Shown here: positions 7,302-15,011 of the stretch, in pieces
How the letters are laid out: every line of letters begins with the position of its first letter
Position numbering within the stretch: position 1 is the first letter of the stretch
NCBI GenBank assembly: GCA_045546255.1
Contig: JAZQCK010000010.1
Location: 1-19,711, forward strand
From: RGIG5612 sp045546255
Lineage (GTDB): Bacteria; Bacillota; Clostridia; Lachnospirales; Lachnospiraceae
DNA: 19,711 nt
Reading direction: 5' to 3'
Program-made: the position numbers and the translations under genes
The notes under the pieces: generated by a model
Database searches by the model: none
The model's input: the letters and a program-made list of their open reading frames with translations, nothing else
Told to the model about the DNA's origin: nothing

Positions 7302-9077
7302 ATGAAATCTGACAATGCCAAAATGATATCAAAGCTATATCTCAGCCTGCTCCCGATCCAGGTGCTCTTGATGGCGCTGACAGCAGTCAGCGGTATTATT
7401 TCATCCATCTTTGCCAGCAATGTGATCGGACCGATCTCTGTCAGTGCAATGGGAGTCTATCATCCGGTCTATATGACGATCAGTGCCGTAAACGCCATCT
7501 TTTTGGGCGGCGCACAGATTCTCTGCGGCAAATTTATGGGACAGAATCAGGTTAAGGAAACGAGATCCGTCTTTTCCCTGGATATCCTGTTTATTTTTAT
7601 TATCTCGATCATTCTGACCGTAATGCTTTATCTGGGAGGAAAATTTGACCTCACCGGATTTCTGGCATCGGATGAGGTCGTTCGTCATGAATTCAACATT
7701 TACCTGATAGGGCTTTCTGCGGGAATCATCCCGTTTCTGCTCGGTCAGCAGCTGTTTGCCTTTTTATCGCTGGAACAGAAAAATAAACTGCTGATCATTT
7801 CCAGCCTGGTCTATATCGTCTCAACTGTCCTCTTCAGTTACCTTTTTATCATTGTTCTCCCTTGGGGAACACTGGGACTGGGACTGTCCGCAGCAGCAGG
7901 AAACTGGGCTTTTTTTATCGCCCTTCTTCCATACTTTCTAAAAAAAGACAGCCTGTATCATTTCAGCTTAAAACTGGTGAAACTGCAGTATCTGGGAGAG
8001 ATGCTTACGAGTGGCCTTCCGACTGCGCTTAACAGGCTCTATCAGGCGATCCGCGGACTGATCATTAATGCCTTGATCTTGCATTATGTCGGAGCTGTGG
8101 GTCTTTCCGCTTTTGGAGCCGCCAATTCTCTGATGGATATTTTTTGGTCGGTCCCGTTTGGTCTGGAGATCGTAAGCCGCGTCTTGTTCAGCGTCGCGGT
8201 CGGAGAAGAAGACCGGCGTTCGCTGGCAGATATCATGCGGACTGTTTTTTACAGGGCTCTGCCGCTCAATATCGTCCTGACCGCTTTCGTTGCAGCGCTT
8301 GCTGTTCCGTTCACAAAGCTCTTTTATCAGGATCCGGGTCAGGAAGTTTATCAGATGACGGTAGGCGCCCTCCGCATACTTCCTTTAGCATTTGCGATGT
8401 CGCTCCTGTGCCTGAGCTTTAACAGTTTTGCCCAGACGATCGGGAAGAATGCGCTGGCGCATGTGGCAACGCTCTTTGACGGCGTTTTAAGCGTTGCAGG
8501 CTGTACGGCGATTCTGATAGGAAGCCTTGGTATCTACGGTTTTTATTGGGGACATTTTATCGGCGGCATTATTTCCTTCCTTGTCTTTGTTGTTTATGCC
8601 TGCATTAAAAATAAACATTTCCCGAAAAATATGGAGGAACTGATGGTCATCCCGAAAGATTTCGGCGCAGATGTCAAGGACCGCCTGGAGCTTTCCGTCC
8701 GGAACAAAGAGGATGTGGTTAAGGTTGCGGAAACGGTACAGCAGTTCTGCGCTTCGCATGAGGTGGAAGCAAAGAAAGCATATTATGCGGCATTGTGTAT
8801 GGAAGAGATGGCCGGGAATATCATCGAGCACGGCTTTAAGAAAGATAATAAAAAGCATCGGACAGATATCCGCGTAACTTATAAAGAAGATGGCCTGATC
8901 TTAAGGATCAAGGATGACTGCAAGCCATTTGATCCGGCGGAACGGAAAGATCTGATCAGTGAAGAGGATCTTTGCAAAAATATCGGAATCCGCATGGTGT
9001 ACAAAATCGCAGATGATGTCAGCTACCAGCATACGCTGGGGCTTAATGTGCTTACGATGAAAGTTGGTCTGAACTAA
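7302..9077 (+). CDS. MATE-family transporter fused to an RsbW-type ATPase domain
   Basis: The protein has 591 residues in two parts. Residues 1-437 are a MATE-type membrane domain with about twelve hydrophobic segments and motifs such as GGAQILCGKFMGQNQ (69-83), normally a drug or metabolite exporter driven by Na+ or H+. Residues about 455-591 are a soluble histidine-kinase-like ATPase (HATPase_c_2) like anti-sigma kinases RsbW/SpoIIAB. Its N-box is EEMAGNIIEHGF (E502, N506), the G1-like box is KDDCKPFDP (537-545), and NIGIRMV (560-566) and LNVLTMK (581-587) complete the site. There is no stop or frameshift at the join. The gene starts nine bases after the rRNA methyltransferase gene and ends at a terminator. 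No STAS or PP2C partner is in the window. Substrate and kinase target are unknown. Confidence 0.88.
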   Translation: MKSDNAKMISKLYLSLLPIQVLLMALTAVSGIISSIFASNVIGPISVSAMGVYHPVYMTISAVNAIFLGGAQILCGKFMGQNQVKETRSVFSLDILFIFIISIILTVMLYLGGKFDLTGFLASDEVVRHEFNIYLIGLSAGIIPFLLGQQLFAFLSLEQKNKLLIISSLVYIVSTVLFSYLFIIVLPWGTLGLGLSAAAGNWAFFIALLPYFLKKDSLYHFSLKLVKLQYLGEMLTSGLPTALNRLYQAIRGLIINALILHYVGAVGLSAFGAANSLMDIFWSVPFGLEIVSRVLFSVAVGEEDRRSLADIMRTVFYRALPLNIVLTAFVAALAVPFTKLFYQDPGQEVYQMTVGALRILPLAFAMSLLCLSFNSFAQTIGKNALAHVATLFDGVLSVAGCTAILIGSLGIYGFYWGHFIGGIISFLVFVVYACIKNKHFPKNMEELMVIPKDFGADVKDRLELSVRNKEDVVKVAETVQQFCASHEVEAKKAYYAALCMEEMAGNIIEHGFKKDNKKHRTDIRVTYKEDGLILRIKDDCKPFDPAERKDLISEEDLCKNIGIRMVYKIADDVSYQHTLGLNVLTMKVGLN

Positions 9078-9086
9078 AAGCAAACA

Positions 9087-9110
9087 AAAAGCGGCTTTAA
9101 AGCCGCTTTT
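9087..9110. terminator. Bidirectional intrinsic terminator
   Basis: A perfect 24-base palindrome (arms 9087-9098 and 9099-9110) has a GC core AGCGGC/GCCGCT flanked by A4 and T4. It ends the + strand cluster ten bases after the MATE fusion stop, and it overlaps the last codon and stop of the YitT gene on the - strand, so it can serve both directions. Confidence 0.85.
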
Positions 9111-9987
9111 CAAAATTACCAAAGATCCGTGTGCCTTCGTTAAATGTGACGAAGGCGTTTTTGTCATATGCGGAGACCACAGATAATAATTCTGATTCTT
9201 CATATTTTGAGATCACGACCACAAACGCCGTCTTATCTTCTCCGGAGTATCCTCCGATGGCCGGAAGAATCGTGATGCCGCGATCCAATTTGTCGATCAG
9301 CGCGTCTTTCAGCTCATGCGCAGGTTTATTTGTGACAATCAGTGCCTGCACATTAATATTCTGCTGATGCAGTTTATCGGTGACAAAGGTACAGATCGCA
9401 GAGTAGACGATGGAGTAGATCGCAACTTGAATATTGAACATGCAAAGGCAGATCAGGTACAGAATCACATCTGTGAGCAGATTGACTTTTCCTACAGAGA
9501 AGCGGGTTCCTTTTTTGATCAGCATCAGGCCGATCAGATCGGTTCCACCGCCCGGGGTGGCTGCCCAAAGCGCAATTCCTGTTCCGACGCCGGTGATGAC
9601 ACCGCCGACCAGACAGTTCGTGATGATATCTCCTTCGATCACTGCTTTGACCGGGATCACAGAAAGGAAGAGTGTGATCACGGCAATATTGATCAGTGCG
9701 CGGAAGACAAATTTCTTATCCAGTTTGATCCAGGCCAGGATCATGATCGGAATATTAGTCAGGAAGTATAGAATACCTGCAATATCAAAGGATACGGAAA
9801 GGTGCAGATAATTAACCAGCAGTGTACGGATCAGCTGGCAGTAACCCATCAGGCCTCCGTTATAAAGACCCAAAGGAACGATGAATAAATTGACCCCTAA
9901 CGAATATAAAAGCCCGCCAAAGGTTGCAGCAATGGCGCGCTTTAATTCGGTCACGACGGGGTTCTTGCTTGGAAGCAGTAAGTGCAT
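9097..9987 (-). CDS. YitT-family membrane protein with C-terminal DUF2179
   Basis: This 296-residue protein has five or six membrane segments in the first two thirds. The conserved stretch VPLGLYNGGLMG (about 38-49) and the glycine-rich TPGGGTDLIGLMLIKK (about 143-158) are YitT-family hallmarks. The soluble C-terminal part (from about residue 213) includes the DUF2179 phrase LDRGITILPAIGGYSGEDKT. The family's function is not established. I chose ATG 9987, which has AGAGG ten bases upstream and gives the usual length. The longer form from 10038 would place the start in the leader. It has its own promoter at 10064-10091 and is separated from the symporter gene upstream by a hairpin. Confidence 0.88.
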   Translation of the reverse strand: MHLLLPSKNPVVTELKRAIAATFGGLLYSLGVNLFIVPLGLYNGGLMGYCQLIRTLLVNYLHLSVSFDIAGILYFLTNIPIMILAWIKLDKKFVFRALINIAVITLFLSVIPVKAVIEGDIITNCLVGGVITGVGTGIALWAATPGGGTDLIGLMLIKKGTRFSVGKVNLLTDVILYLICLCMFNIQVAIYSIVYSAICTFVTDKLHQQNINVQALIVTNKPAHELKDALIDKLDRGITILPAIGGYSGEDKTAFVVVISKYEESELLSVVSAYDKNAFVTFNEGTRIFGNFEKRL

Positions 9988-10024
9988 GATGTCTCGACCT
10001 CTTGTATTAAAAATCCTGTTGGCA

Positions 10025-10054
10025 AGTATGCTGTTCAACTATCGAAAGCATACT
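10025..10054. repeat. Inverted repeat just downstream of the yitT promoter
   Basis: AGTATGCT (10025-10032) and AGCATACT (10047-10054) are perfect 8-bp arms around 14 bases, overlapping the first transcribed bases of the yitT-like gene. This is an operator-like position. A leader hairpin is the alternative. Confidence 0.5.
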
Positions 10055-10063
10055 GCCTTTGGT

Positions 10064-10091
10064 ATCATAACACTTTAAAAATTCTTGTCAA
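10064..10091 (-). promoter_or_regulatory. Strong promoter of the YitT-family gene
   Basis: Read on the - strand, TTGACA (10091-10086) is followed by a 16-bp spacer and TATGAT (10069-10064), with TG at the extended -10 position. Transcription should start near 10057, giving a leader of about 70 nt before ATG 9987. Confidence 0.8.
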
Positions 10092-10126
10092 TTCGGTGAA
10101 ATGCCATGATAAAGCAGTGCTAAAAT

Positions 10127-10146
10127 AAAGCGGGGCATGCCGCTTT
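10127..10146 (-). terminator. Likely terminator of the symporter gene
   Basis: AAAGCGG (10127-10133) and CCGCTTT (10140-10146) form a 7-bp stem with a 6-base loop. Read on the - strand the stem runs into TTTATTTTA, a modest U-tract. It lies 45 bases past the AGCS stop. An alternative + strand pairing of CGGGG (10131-10135) with CCCCG (10158-10162), followed by T5, also exists. Confidence 0.6.
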
Positions 10147-10191
10147 AAAGCAACACACCCCGTTTTTGATGCGACTATGATAATAGTGGGA

Positions 10192-11733
10192 TTATTCTTC
10201 TTCGCCTCTTGCGAGTGCTTCCACCTGCATCTTCTGGATGTCAGGGAATTTGGAAATCATCGGCTCGATATCCTTGTGTCTCATCTTTCTGTCTACATAG
10301 TTCTTTGTGATCTTGTAGACCAGCGGGAACAAGGAGAGCACACCGATCAAGTTCGGGATCGCCATCAATCCGTTAAACGTATCAGAGATATCCCATGCAA
10401 GGGTAAGATCCATTGTTGCACCTACGAAGATGAACAGAACGAAGAAGATCTTATATCCGATCGTTGCCTTCTCGCCAAAGAGGAACTCAAATGCTTTTGC
10501 GCCGTAGTGGCTCCATCCGAGAACGGTTGAGAATGCAAAGAAGAGCAGGGCGATCGCAACGAATGCCGGGCCGAAACCGCCGAAGAGCGTTCCGAATGCC
10601 TGACCTACTAAAGTAGATGTGGAGGCATCTGCAAAAGATGCTGCAACCGCGCCGGAATTGAGGTCAATAACGCCGGAGGTTAATACAACGAGAGCGGTCA
10701 GAGTACATACGATGATCGTATCAGCGAATACTTCGAAGATTCCCCACATACCCTGTTTTACCGGCTCTTTTACATTAGAGTTGGAGTGGACCATAACGGA
10801 AGAACCAAGACCTGCCTCGTTAGAGAAGACGCCTCGCTTCATACCGTATGTCAGTGCCAGCGCGATACCGCCGCCGACGATACCACCGCCGACTGCCTTA
10901 AGGCCGAATGCGCCCTTGAAGATGGATACGAAAGCAGGACCGACGTTGGCGCCGTTAACGCAGATAACAACGATTGCTGCAATAATATAGATAACTGCCA
11001 TGAAAGGCACAACTTTTTCTGTTACGGATGCAACTCTCTTAAGACCGCCTAAGATGATCAATGCGCCAAGTGCTAAAAGAACAAGGCCGACGACCCATGC
11101 CGGGATATGGAAGGCGGCATCCATGTTTGCTGCGATGGAGTTGATCTGGCTTGCATTACCAATACCGAAAGAGGCAAGGATGCAGAAAATGGCGAAGAGG
11201 ATACCTAAGATTTTACCGATCCATTTAAGGAGTGAACCCGTCCATGGAGCTTTCTTGCTTCCCTTATATCCGCCGAGACCATCCTGCAGATAGTACATTG
11301 CACCGCCGGACCACTCGTCATATTTATTCTTTCTTCTGAAATAGATACCCAGGATATTCTCAGAGTAGTTCGTCATCATTCCGAAGAATGCAACGATCCA
11401 CATCCAGAAGATCGCACCGGGACCACCGGTTGCGATCGCTGCCGCAACACCGACAATGTTACCGGTTCCGATCGTAGCTGCCAGAGCAGTCGTTAAGGAC
11501 TGGAACTGGGAGATGGATTTGTCGTGTTTTGCTGTATGTTTGGTAACGTGCTTGTTTGTGAACACGCTTCCGATCGTGTTTTTCCACCAGGTCGGCAGAT
11601 GTGAGATCTGAAAAACCTTGGTGAGGATCGTCATAAAGATACCGGTACCGATGAGAAGGACCAGCATCGGGATGCCCCAGACGAAATCGTTGATAGAGCC
11701 GTTAAAATTTTCCAGCCATTCTAAAAAACTCAT
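10192..11733 (-). CDS. Sodium:alanine/glycine symporter (AGCS family)
   Basis: The protein has 513 residues and about ten membrane segments. AGCS family signatures are visible: FQSLTTALAATIGTGNIVGVA (about 76-96), GPGAIFWMWIVAFFGM, and GMKRGVFSNEAGLGSS with the conserved FSNEAG. Members import alanine or glycine with Na+. The upstream tandem glycine riboswitch points to glycine as the physiological substrate, which is inference. The ATG has AAAGGG nearby. The gene stands alone between the riboswitch terminator and a 3' hairpin. It is near-normal in length for the family, with a slightly longer C-terminal tail ending in an acidic EALARGEEE. Confidence 0.93.
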   Translation of the reverse strand: MSFLEWLENFNGSINDFVWGIPMLVLLIGTGIFMTILTKVFQISHLPTWWKNTIGSVFTNKHVTKHTAKHDKSISQFQSLTTALAATIGTGNIVGVAAAIATGGPGAIFWMWIVAFFGMMTNYSENILGIYFRRKNKYDEWSGGAMYYLQDGLGGYKGSKKAPWTGSLLKWIGKILGILFAIFCILASFGIGNASQINSIAANMDAAFHIPAWVVGLVLLALGALIILGGLKRVASVTEKVVPFMAVIYIIAAIVVICVNGANVGPAFVSIFKGAFGLKAVGGGIVGGGIALALTYGMKRGVFSNEAGLGSSVMVHSNSNVKEPVKQGMWGIFEVFADTIIVCTLTALVVLTSGVIDLNSGAVAASFADASTSTLVGQAFGTLFGGFGPAFVAIALLFFAFSTVLGWSHYGAKAFEFLFGEKATIGYKIFFVLFIFVGATMDLTLAWDISDTFNGLMAIPNLIGVLSLFPLVYKITKNYVDRKMRHKDIEPMISKFPDIQKMQVEALARGEEE

Positions 11734-11774
11734 TTCTTTCCCTTTCTTTCATCAAGTGATCAGTTGTATCATAC

Positions 11775-11805
11775 AAAAAGAGATATGCGGAAAGGGCATA
11801 TCTCT
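11775..11805 (-). terminator. Intrinsic terminator in the riboswitch expression platform
   Basis: On the - strand AGAGATATGC pairs with GCATATCTCT (11779-11805, 10 bp, 7-base loop) and is followed by a run of T. A weaker hairpin ATCGTT/AACGAT lies just upstream (11822-11837). The 5' arm plus the preceding two bases, TGAGAGAT (11807-11800), is complementary to ATCTCTCA inside the second aptamer, so aptamer and terminator may be linked. Confidence 0.85.
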
Positions 11806-11845
11806 CAAAAAAACAAAAATCATCGTTAAGTAACGATTGTTAAAA

Positions 11846-12000
11846 GTCTGTCCTTTTGCCTGAGAGATTCGTTTCTTCTTGCCCCTTCGGCCCCCGGTGA
11901 TCCGGGTGTCTCCAGATTTCCATCCCTGTGCAGTTCCTGTCATTTCTGACTCCTGAAAGTTTTACTTCTTCGGCAGGGCTGATGCCCACTCTCCTGCACA
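11846..12000 (-). promoter_or_regulatory. Tandem glycine riboswitch
   Basis: The - strand carries two glycine aptamers. Aptamer 1 (about 12000-11927) is closed by TGTGCAG/CTGCACA and contains GGAGAG, GCCGAAGAAGTAAAACTTTC and CAGG. A linker of about ten bases follows. Aptamer 2 (about 11917-11846) contains TGGAGAC, GCCGAAGGGGCAA and the classic CTCTCAGGCAAAAGGACAG. It senses glycine in the nascent mRNA and controls the AGCS gene through the terminator at 11775-11805. Confidence 0.95.
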
Positions 12001-12053
12001 GATCAACTGGCTGTATGCAATTTTAGCGCTTAAACGCTTTAATTTATTGAAGC

Positions 12054-12082
12054 ATCATATCGTAAACACGAACAAAATGCAA
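12054..12082 (-). promoter_or_regulatory. Promoter of the riboswitch-symporter transcript
   Basis: On the - strand TATGAT (12059-12054) is a good -10. The -35 is a weak TTGCAT (12082-12077) at 17-bp spacing. Transcription would start near 12047, about 47 bases before aptamer 1. An imperfect palindrome, AGCGTTTAAGCGCT, lies just downstream and might be an operator. Confidence 0.6.
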
Positions 12083-12118
12083 ACACTTTTTTTGTTAATA
12101 TTGCTTAAATGGTATGAA

Positions 12119-12147
12119 GATTTCGCAAAGTGCATTCCTGCGTAATC
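12119..12147 (-). terminator. Possible weak terminator after the GTPase-NYN gene
   Basis: GATTTCGCA (12119-12127) pairs with TGCGTAATC (12139-12147), 8 of 9 bp with an 11-base loop, 17 bases past the stop. The U-tract is poor, so it may only be an mRNA 3' end hairpin. The rest of the 12083-12163 gap shows nothing else. Confidence 0.3.
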
Positions 12148-12163
12148 TAATTATGTCAAAGCC

Positions 12164-15010
12164 TTAAGAATCAGAGATGCGGTATTTTTCATTCATCTGT
12201 CTGATCAGGGCATCATAACGCGTTTTAAAATCACGGGAAGAGATCAGCTTGCATCCCTGCGCGCGGGTTACGACCTGCTCAGTGGAGTCCGATGTTACAA
12301 CGGCAATCTTCAGCTTATCGCTCTTCTTTTTTAAAGCAGACTTTATGTCATCCGGGATCCGGACATTTGAATCATCCGCTTTTTTGAACCCGCTGTTAGC
12401 CATGTTGACGAAGCGTTCGATATACTGGTCGGCTGTCTGGTCTTCTGCGGTATAGACCAGTTTGATATTCTGATAGTTTTCAAAACTTCCCGGGCGGCCT
12501 TTGACACGGTAGGCATCAAAGACAACAATCACTTCCCCGCTGATCATGGCGGAAAATTTGCTTAAGTCCTCGATCAAGGCGTCGCGCGCCGCATTGAAAT
12601 TCTCCTTTGCAAGCTGCTTCAGTTCCTCCCAGGAAAAGATCACATTGTAGCCGTCGACGAAAACAACGTCAGCTTCTTCCAAAGGAAAAGCACCGGATAA
12701 TAGCTGCTTCGATGAAGGGGCGTTCTGGCCGCTGGAAGGCAGTGAATCCGCAGATCTGCCTTTCTGCTTTAATCCGGATATCTTCACGGATTTGCCGTCT
12801 ACTTCAACAGACGATCCGCTTACAGAATCTACCCCGAACCCTCTTTTTCCTTTATGACTCCGCCTCGAGCGGCTGGTCGAATTTGAAATTGCATTTAAAA
12901 TCGCATCGACTTCCTCTGTTCCCAATGCGGTTTTGGAAACACTGCGGGCATCCGCTGCAGACTCCCTGCTTGTTAAAGGAAGGTCATTCGCGCGATGATC
13001 GGAGCCGTCGAAGGCCAGGTGCATATGGTCATAGACTTCATCATAAGGAACAATATATCCTGATCCATTCTGGCAGAAAACGGAATCTGCCGGATTGCGT
13101 CTGTCGCTTTCCGGATCGTAGCCCCTTTGAAGAATCACTTCTTCTGCGTTATGGCAGTCTCCGTATCCGTCCGGAAGGAAACTGATGCTTCCAAGTCCTT
13201 TGGTATAGGATGCGATCTCAGCAGAGTAGTCTTTGAGCGCCGAGACCGGGCCACGACCGTTGATGATCGAGATCCCTCTGTTGATATCTGCTTCCGGAGC
13301 AGAGAATTCCGCCTGCATCTGATCGAGATCCGTGAGGGCTCTTCCGATGCTTTCCGTTGGAACTTCCAGAGAGAAACGGTAGAACGGTTCTAAGAGTTTG
13401 TTTTCCGTCATCATAAGCCCTTGTCTTACCGCGCGATAAGTTGCCTGACGGAAGTCACCACCTTCAGTATGTTTTAAATGCGCCTTTCCCGCAATCAGTG
13501 TGATCTTCATATCCGTGATCGGAGCGCCGATCAGGACGCCCCTGTGCTGGCGCTCTGCAAGATGGGTCAGGATCAGGCGCTGCCAGTTTTTTGCCAGCTT
13601 ATCAGAGGAAAGATTTGCAGCGAAGGTAAGGCCGCTTCCACGTTCGGAAGGCTCCATCAAGAGATGAACCTCGGCATAATGCCTGAGCGGTTCAAAGTGT
13701 CCGACGCCGATGACAGATTCCGTGATCGTTTCTTTATAGACCACGTTTCCGGAGTCAAAGTTGACATCCAGATCAAAGCGCTCTTTTAAGATCGTCTTTA
13801 AAATCTCAAGCTGGACTCTGCCCATGACGGAGACATAGATATCCCGTTTTTCCTCATCCCAGTCGATAGAAAGCTCCGGGCTTTCTTCTTCTAGTGTTTT
13901 AAAGACCGGAAGAATCTTGACTGGATCGTTTTCGCGGTCTGTAATCACGCGATAATTTAATACAGGGGAAAGAAGCGCGGAGTTGCTTTCCTTTGTTCGT
14001 ATTGTTTGACTGTTTTTGTTTTTTGCATTTGCCTGCGAGTTATCAGATGGAGTTTCCTCGAAATCTGCTTCTTCTGCCACATAAAACTCCTGGCCGACAA
14101 AGCTTTCTTTGAGGCCTGTCAGCATGCAGACATCGCCTGCAAAGGCTTCTTCTTTTAATTCATATTTATCTCCGGAATAAAAACGGAGCTGATTGACTTT
14201 GGATTCTTTTTCTCCATCCGGCAGCAGCGCTTTTGTCTTGAGACTCCCTCCGGTGATCTTGACATAGGTCTGACGGACACCGTCCGTATCTCTTGCAACT
14301 TTATAAACATGTGCGGAGAAATTATCCGGATAGACGGATTCCTGTGTAAAGATATTCAGCATATCCAGAAGTTCTTTGATGCCGTCCTGCTTCAGCGCAG
14401 AACCGAAGCGACAGGGGAAGAGTTTGCGCTCTTTGATCAGTCTGCGGATCGTATCGTCCGAGAGCATGTCGCTGCTTAAGTATTCTTCCATTGCTGCTTC
14501 GTCGCACATGGAGATCTGTTCCGCCCGTTCAGAAGAAGGAACTGAAAAATCAACGGCACCATCGCCTGCCAGCTCCTGAATCTCAGCAAGGAGCTGAGTC
14601 TTATCTGCGCAATCGCGGTCCATCTTGTTGAAGAATAAAAAGGTGGGAACCTGATATTCGGAAAGCAGCTTCCAGAGGATCTTTGTCTGTCCTTTGATGC
14701 CGTCATCCGCACCGATCAAAAGGATCGCATAGTCCAAGACTTTGAGTGTCCGCTCGGTCTCTGCAGAGAAGTCTGCATGTCCCGGCGTATCAATTAGAAC
14801 AAAGGACGTGTCTCCGTATTCAAACCGGGCCTGCTTGGAAAAAATCGTGATCCCGCGGCGTCGTTCAAGTTCATTATTATCTAAAAAAGAAGCGCCTTTA
14901 TCCACGCGGCCAAAGCTGCGGATGCTGCCGCTTAAATAAAGAAGCGCCTCAGAGAGAGTCGTCTTCCCGGAATCCACATGTGCGATTATTCCAATCGTGA
15001 TCTTTTTCAT
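12164..15010 (-). CDS. TetM/EF-G-like ribosomal GTPase fused to a YacP/Rae1-type NYN nuclease domain
   Basis: The 948-residue protein has two modules. The N-terminal 620 residues follow the TetM/EF-G plan: G1 AHVDSGKTT (10-18), G2 RGITI (52-56), G3 DTPGH (74-78), G4 NKMD (128-131), then domains II to V. A polar insert lies at about 316-345. The TetM tip loop (SPVSTPAD) is replaced by LKHTEGGDF (512-520), so tetracycline protection is doubtful. A linker of about 150 residues with a basic patch (SRSRRSHKGKRG, 713-724) leads to an NYN domain (781-945). Acidic residues of that domain are VDGYN (D786), VFDAYR (D832), TADQY (D861) and TSDSTEQ (D908). Rae1 of B. subtilis, the family model, cuts mRNA in the ribosomal A site. 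I chose MKKITIG at 15010; an in-frame extension to 15097 lies inside ylmH. ylmH stops one base before it and there is no clear ribosome binding site, so translation is probably coupled. Confidence 0.9.
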   Translation of the reverse strand: MKKITIGIIAHVDSGKTTLSEALLYLSGSIRSFGRVDKGASFLDNNELERRRGITIFSKQARFEYGDTSFVLIDTPGHADFSAETERTLKVLDYAILLIGADDGIKGQTKILWKLLSEYQVPTFLFFNKMDRDCADKTQLLAEIQELAGDGAVDFSVPSSERAEQISMCDEAAMEEYLSSDMLSDDTIRRLIKERKLFPCRFGSALKQDGIKELLDMLNIFTQESVYPDNFSAHVYKVARDTDGVRQTYVKITGGSLKTKALLPDGEKESKVNQLRFYSGDKYELKEEAFAGDVCMLTGLKESFVGQEFYVAEEADFEETPSDNSQANAKNKNSQTIRTKESNSALLSPVLNYRVITDRENDPVKILPVFKTLEEESPELSIDWDEEKRDIYVSVMGRVQLEILKTILKERFDLDVNFDSGNVVYKETITESVIGVGHFEPLRHYAEVHLLMEPSERGSGLTFAANLSSDKLAKNWQRLILTHLAERQHRGVLIGAPITDMKITLIAGKAHLKHTEGGDFRQATYRAVRQGLMMTENKLLEPFYRFSLEVPTESIGRALTDLDQMQAEFSAPEADINRGISIINGRGPVSALKDYSAEIASYTKGLGSISFLPDGYGDCHNAEEVILQRGYDPESDRRNPADSVFCQNGSGYIVPYDEVYDHMHLAFDGSDHRANDLPLTSRESAADARSVSKTALGTEEVDAILNAISNSTSRSRRSHKGKRGFGVDSVSGSSVEVDGKSVKISGLKQKGRSADSLPSSGQNAPSSKQLLSGAFPLEEADVVFVDGYNVIFSWEELKQLAKENFNAARDALIEDLSKFSAMISGEVIVVFDAYRVKGRPGSFENYQNIKLVYTAEDQTADQYIERFVNMANSGFKKADDSNVRIPDDIKSALKKKSDKLKIAVVTSDSTEQVVTRAQGCKLISSRDFKTRYDALIRQMNEKYRISDS

Positions 15011-15011
15011 A

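Noticed and set aside
9316..9771. 151-residue + strand open frame
   Set aside because: Antisense to the YitT-family membrane protein; its hydrophilic repeats of Asp and His reflect reversed hydrophobic codons.
12607..13185. 192-residue open frame on the + strand
   Set aside because: Low-quality basic composition, antisense to the linker and NYN part of the GTPase fusion.
12164..15010. Tetracycline resistance gene (tetM/tetO)
   Set aside because: The overall fold matches, but the drug-site loop is replaced and a nuclease domain follows, so it is better read as a translation factor of unknown role.
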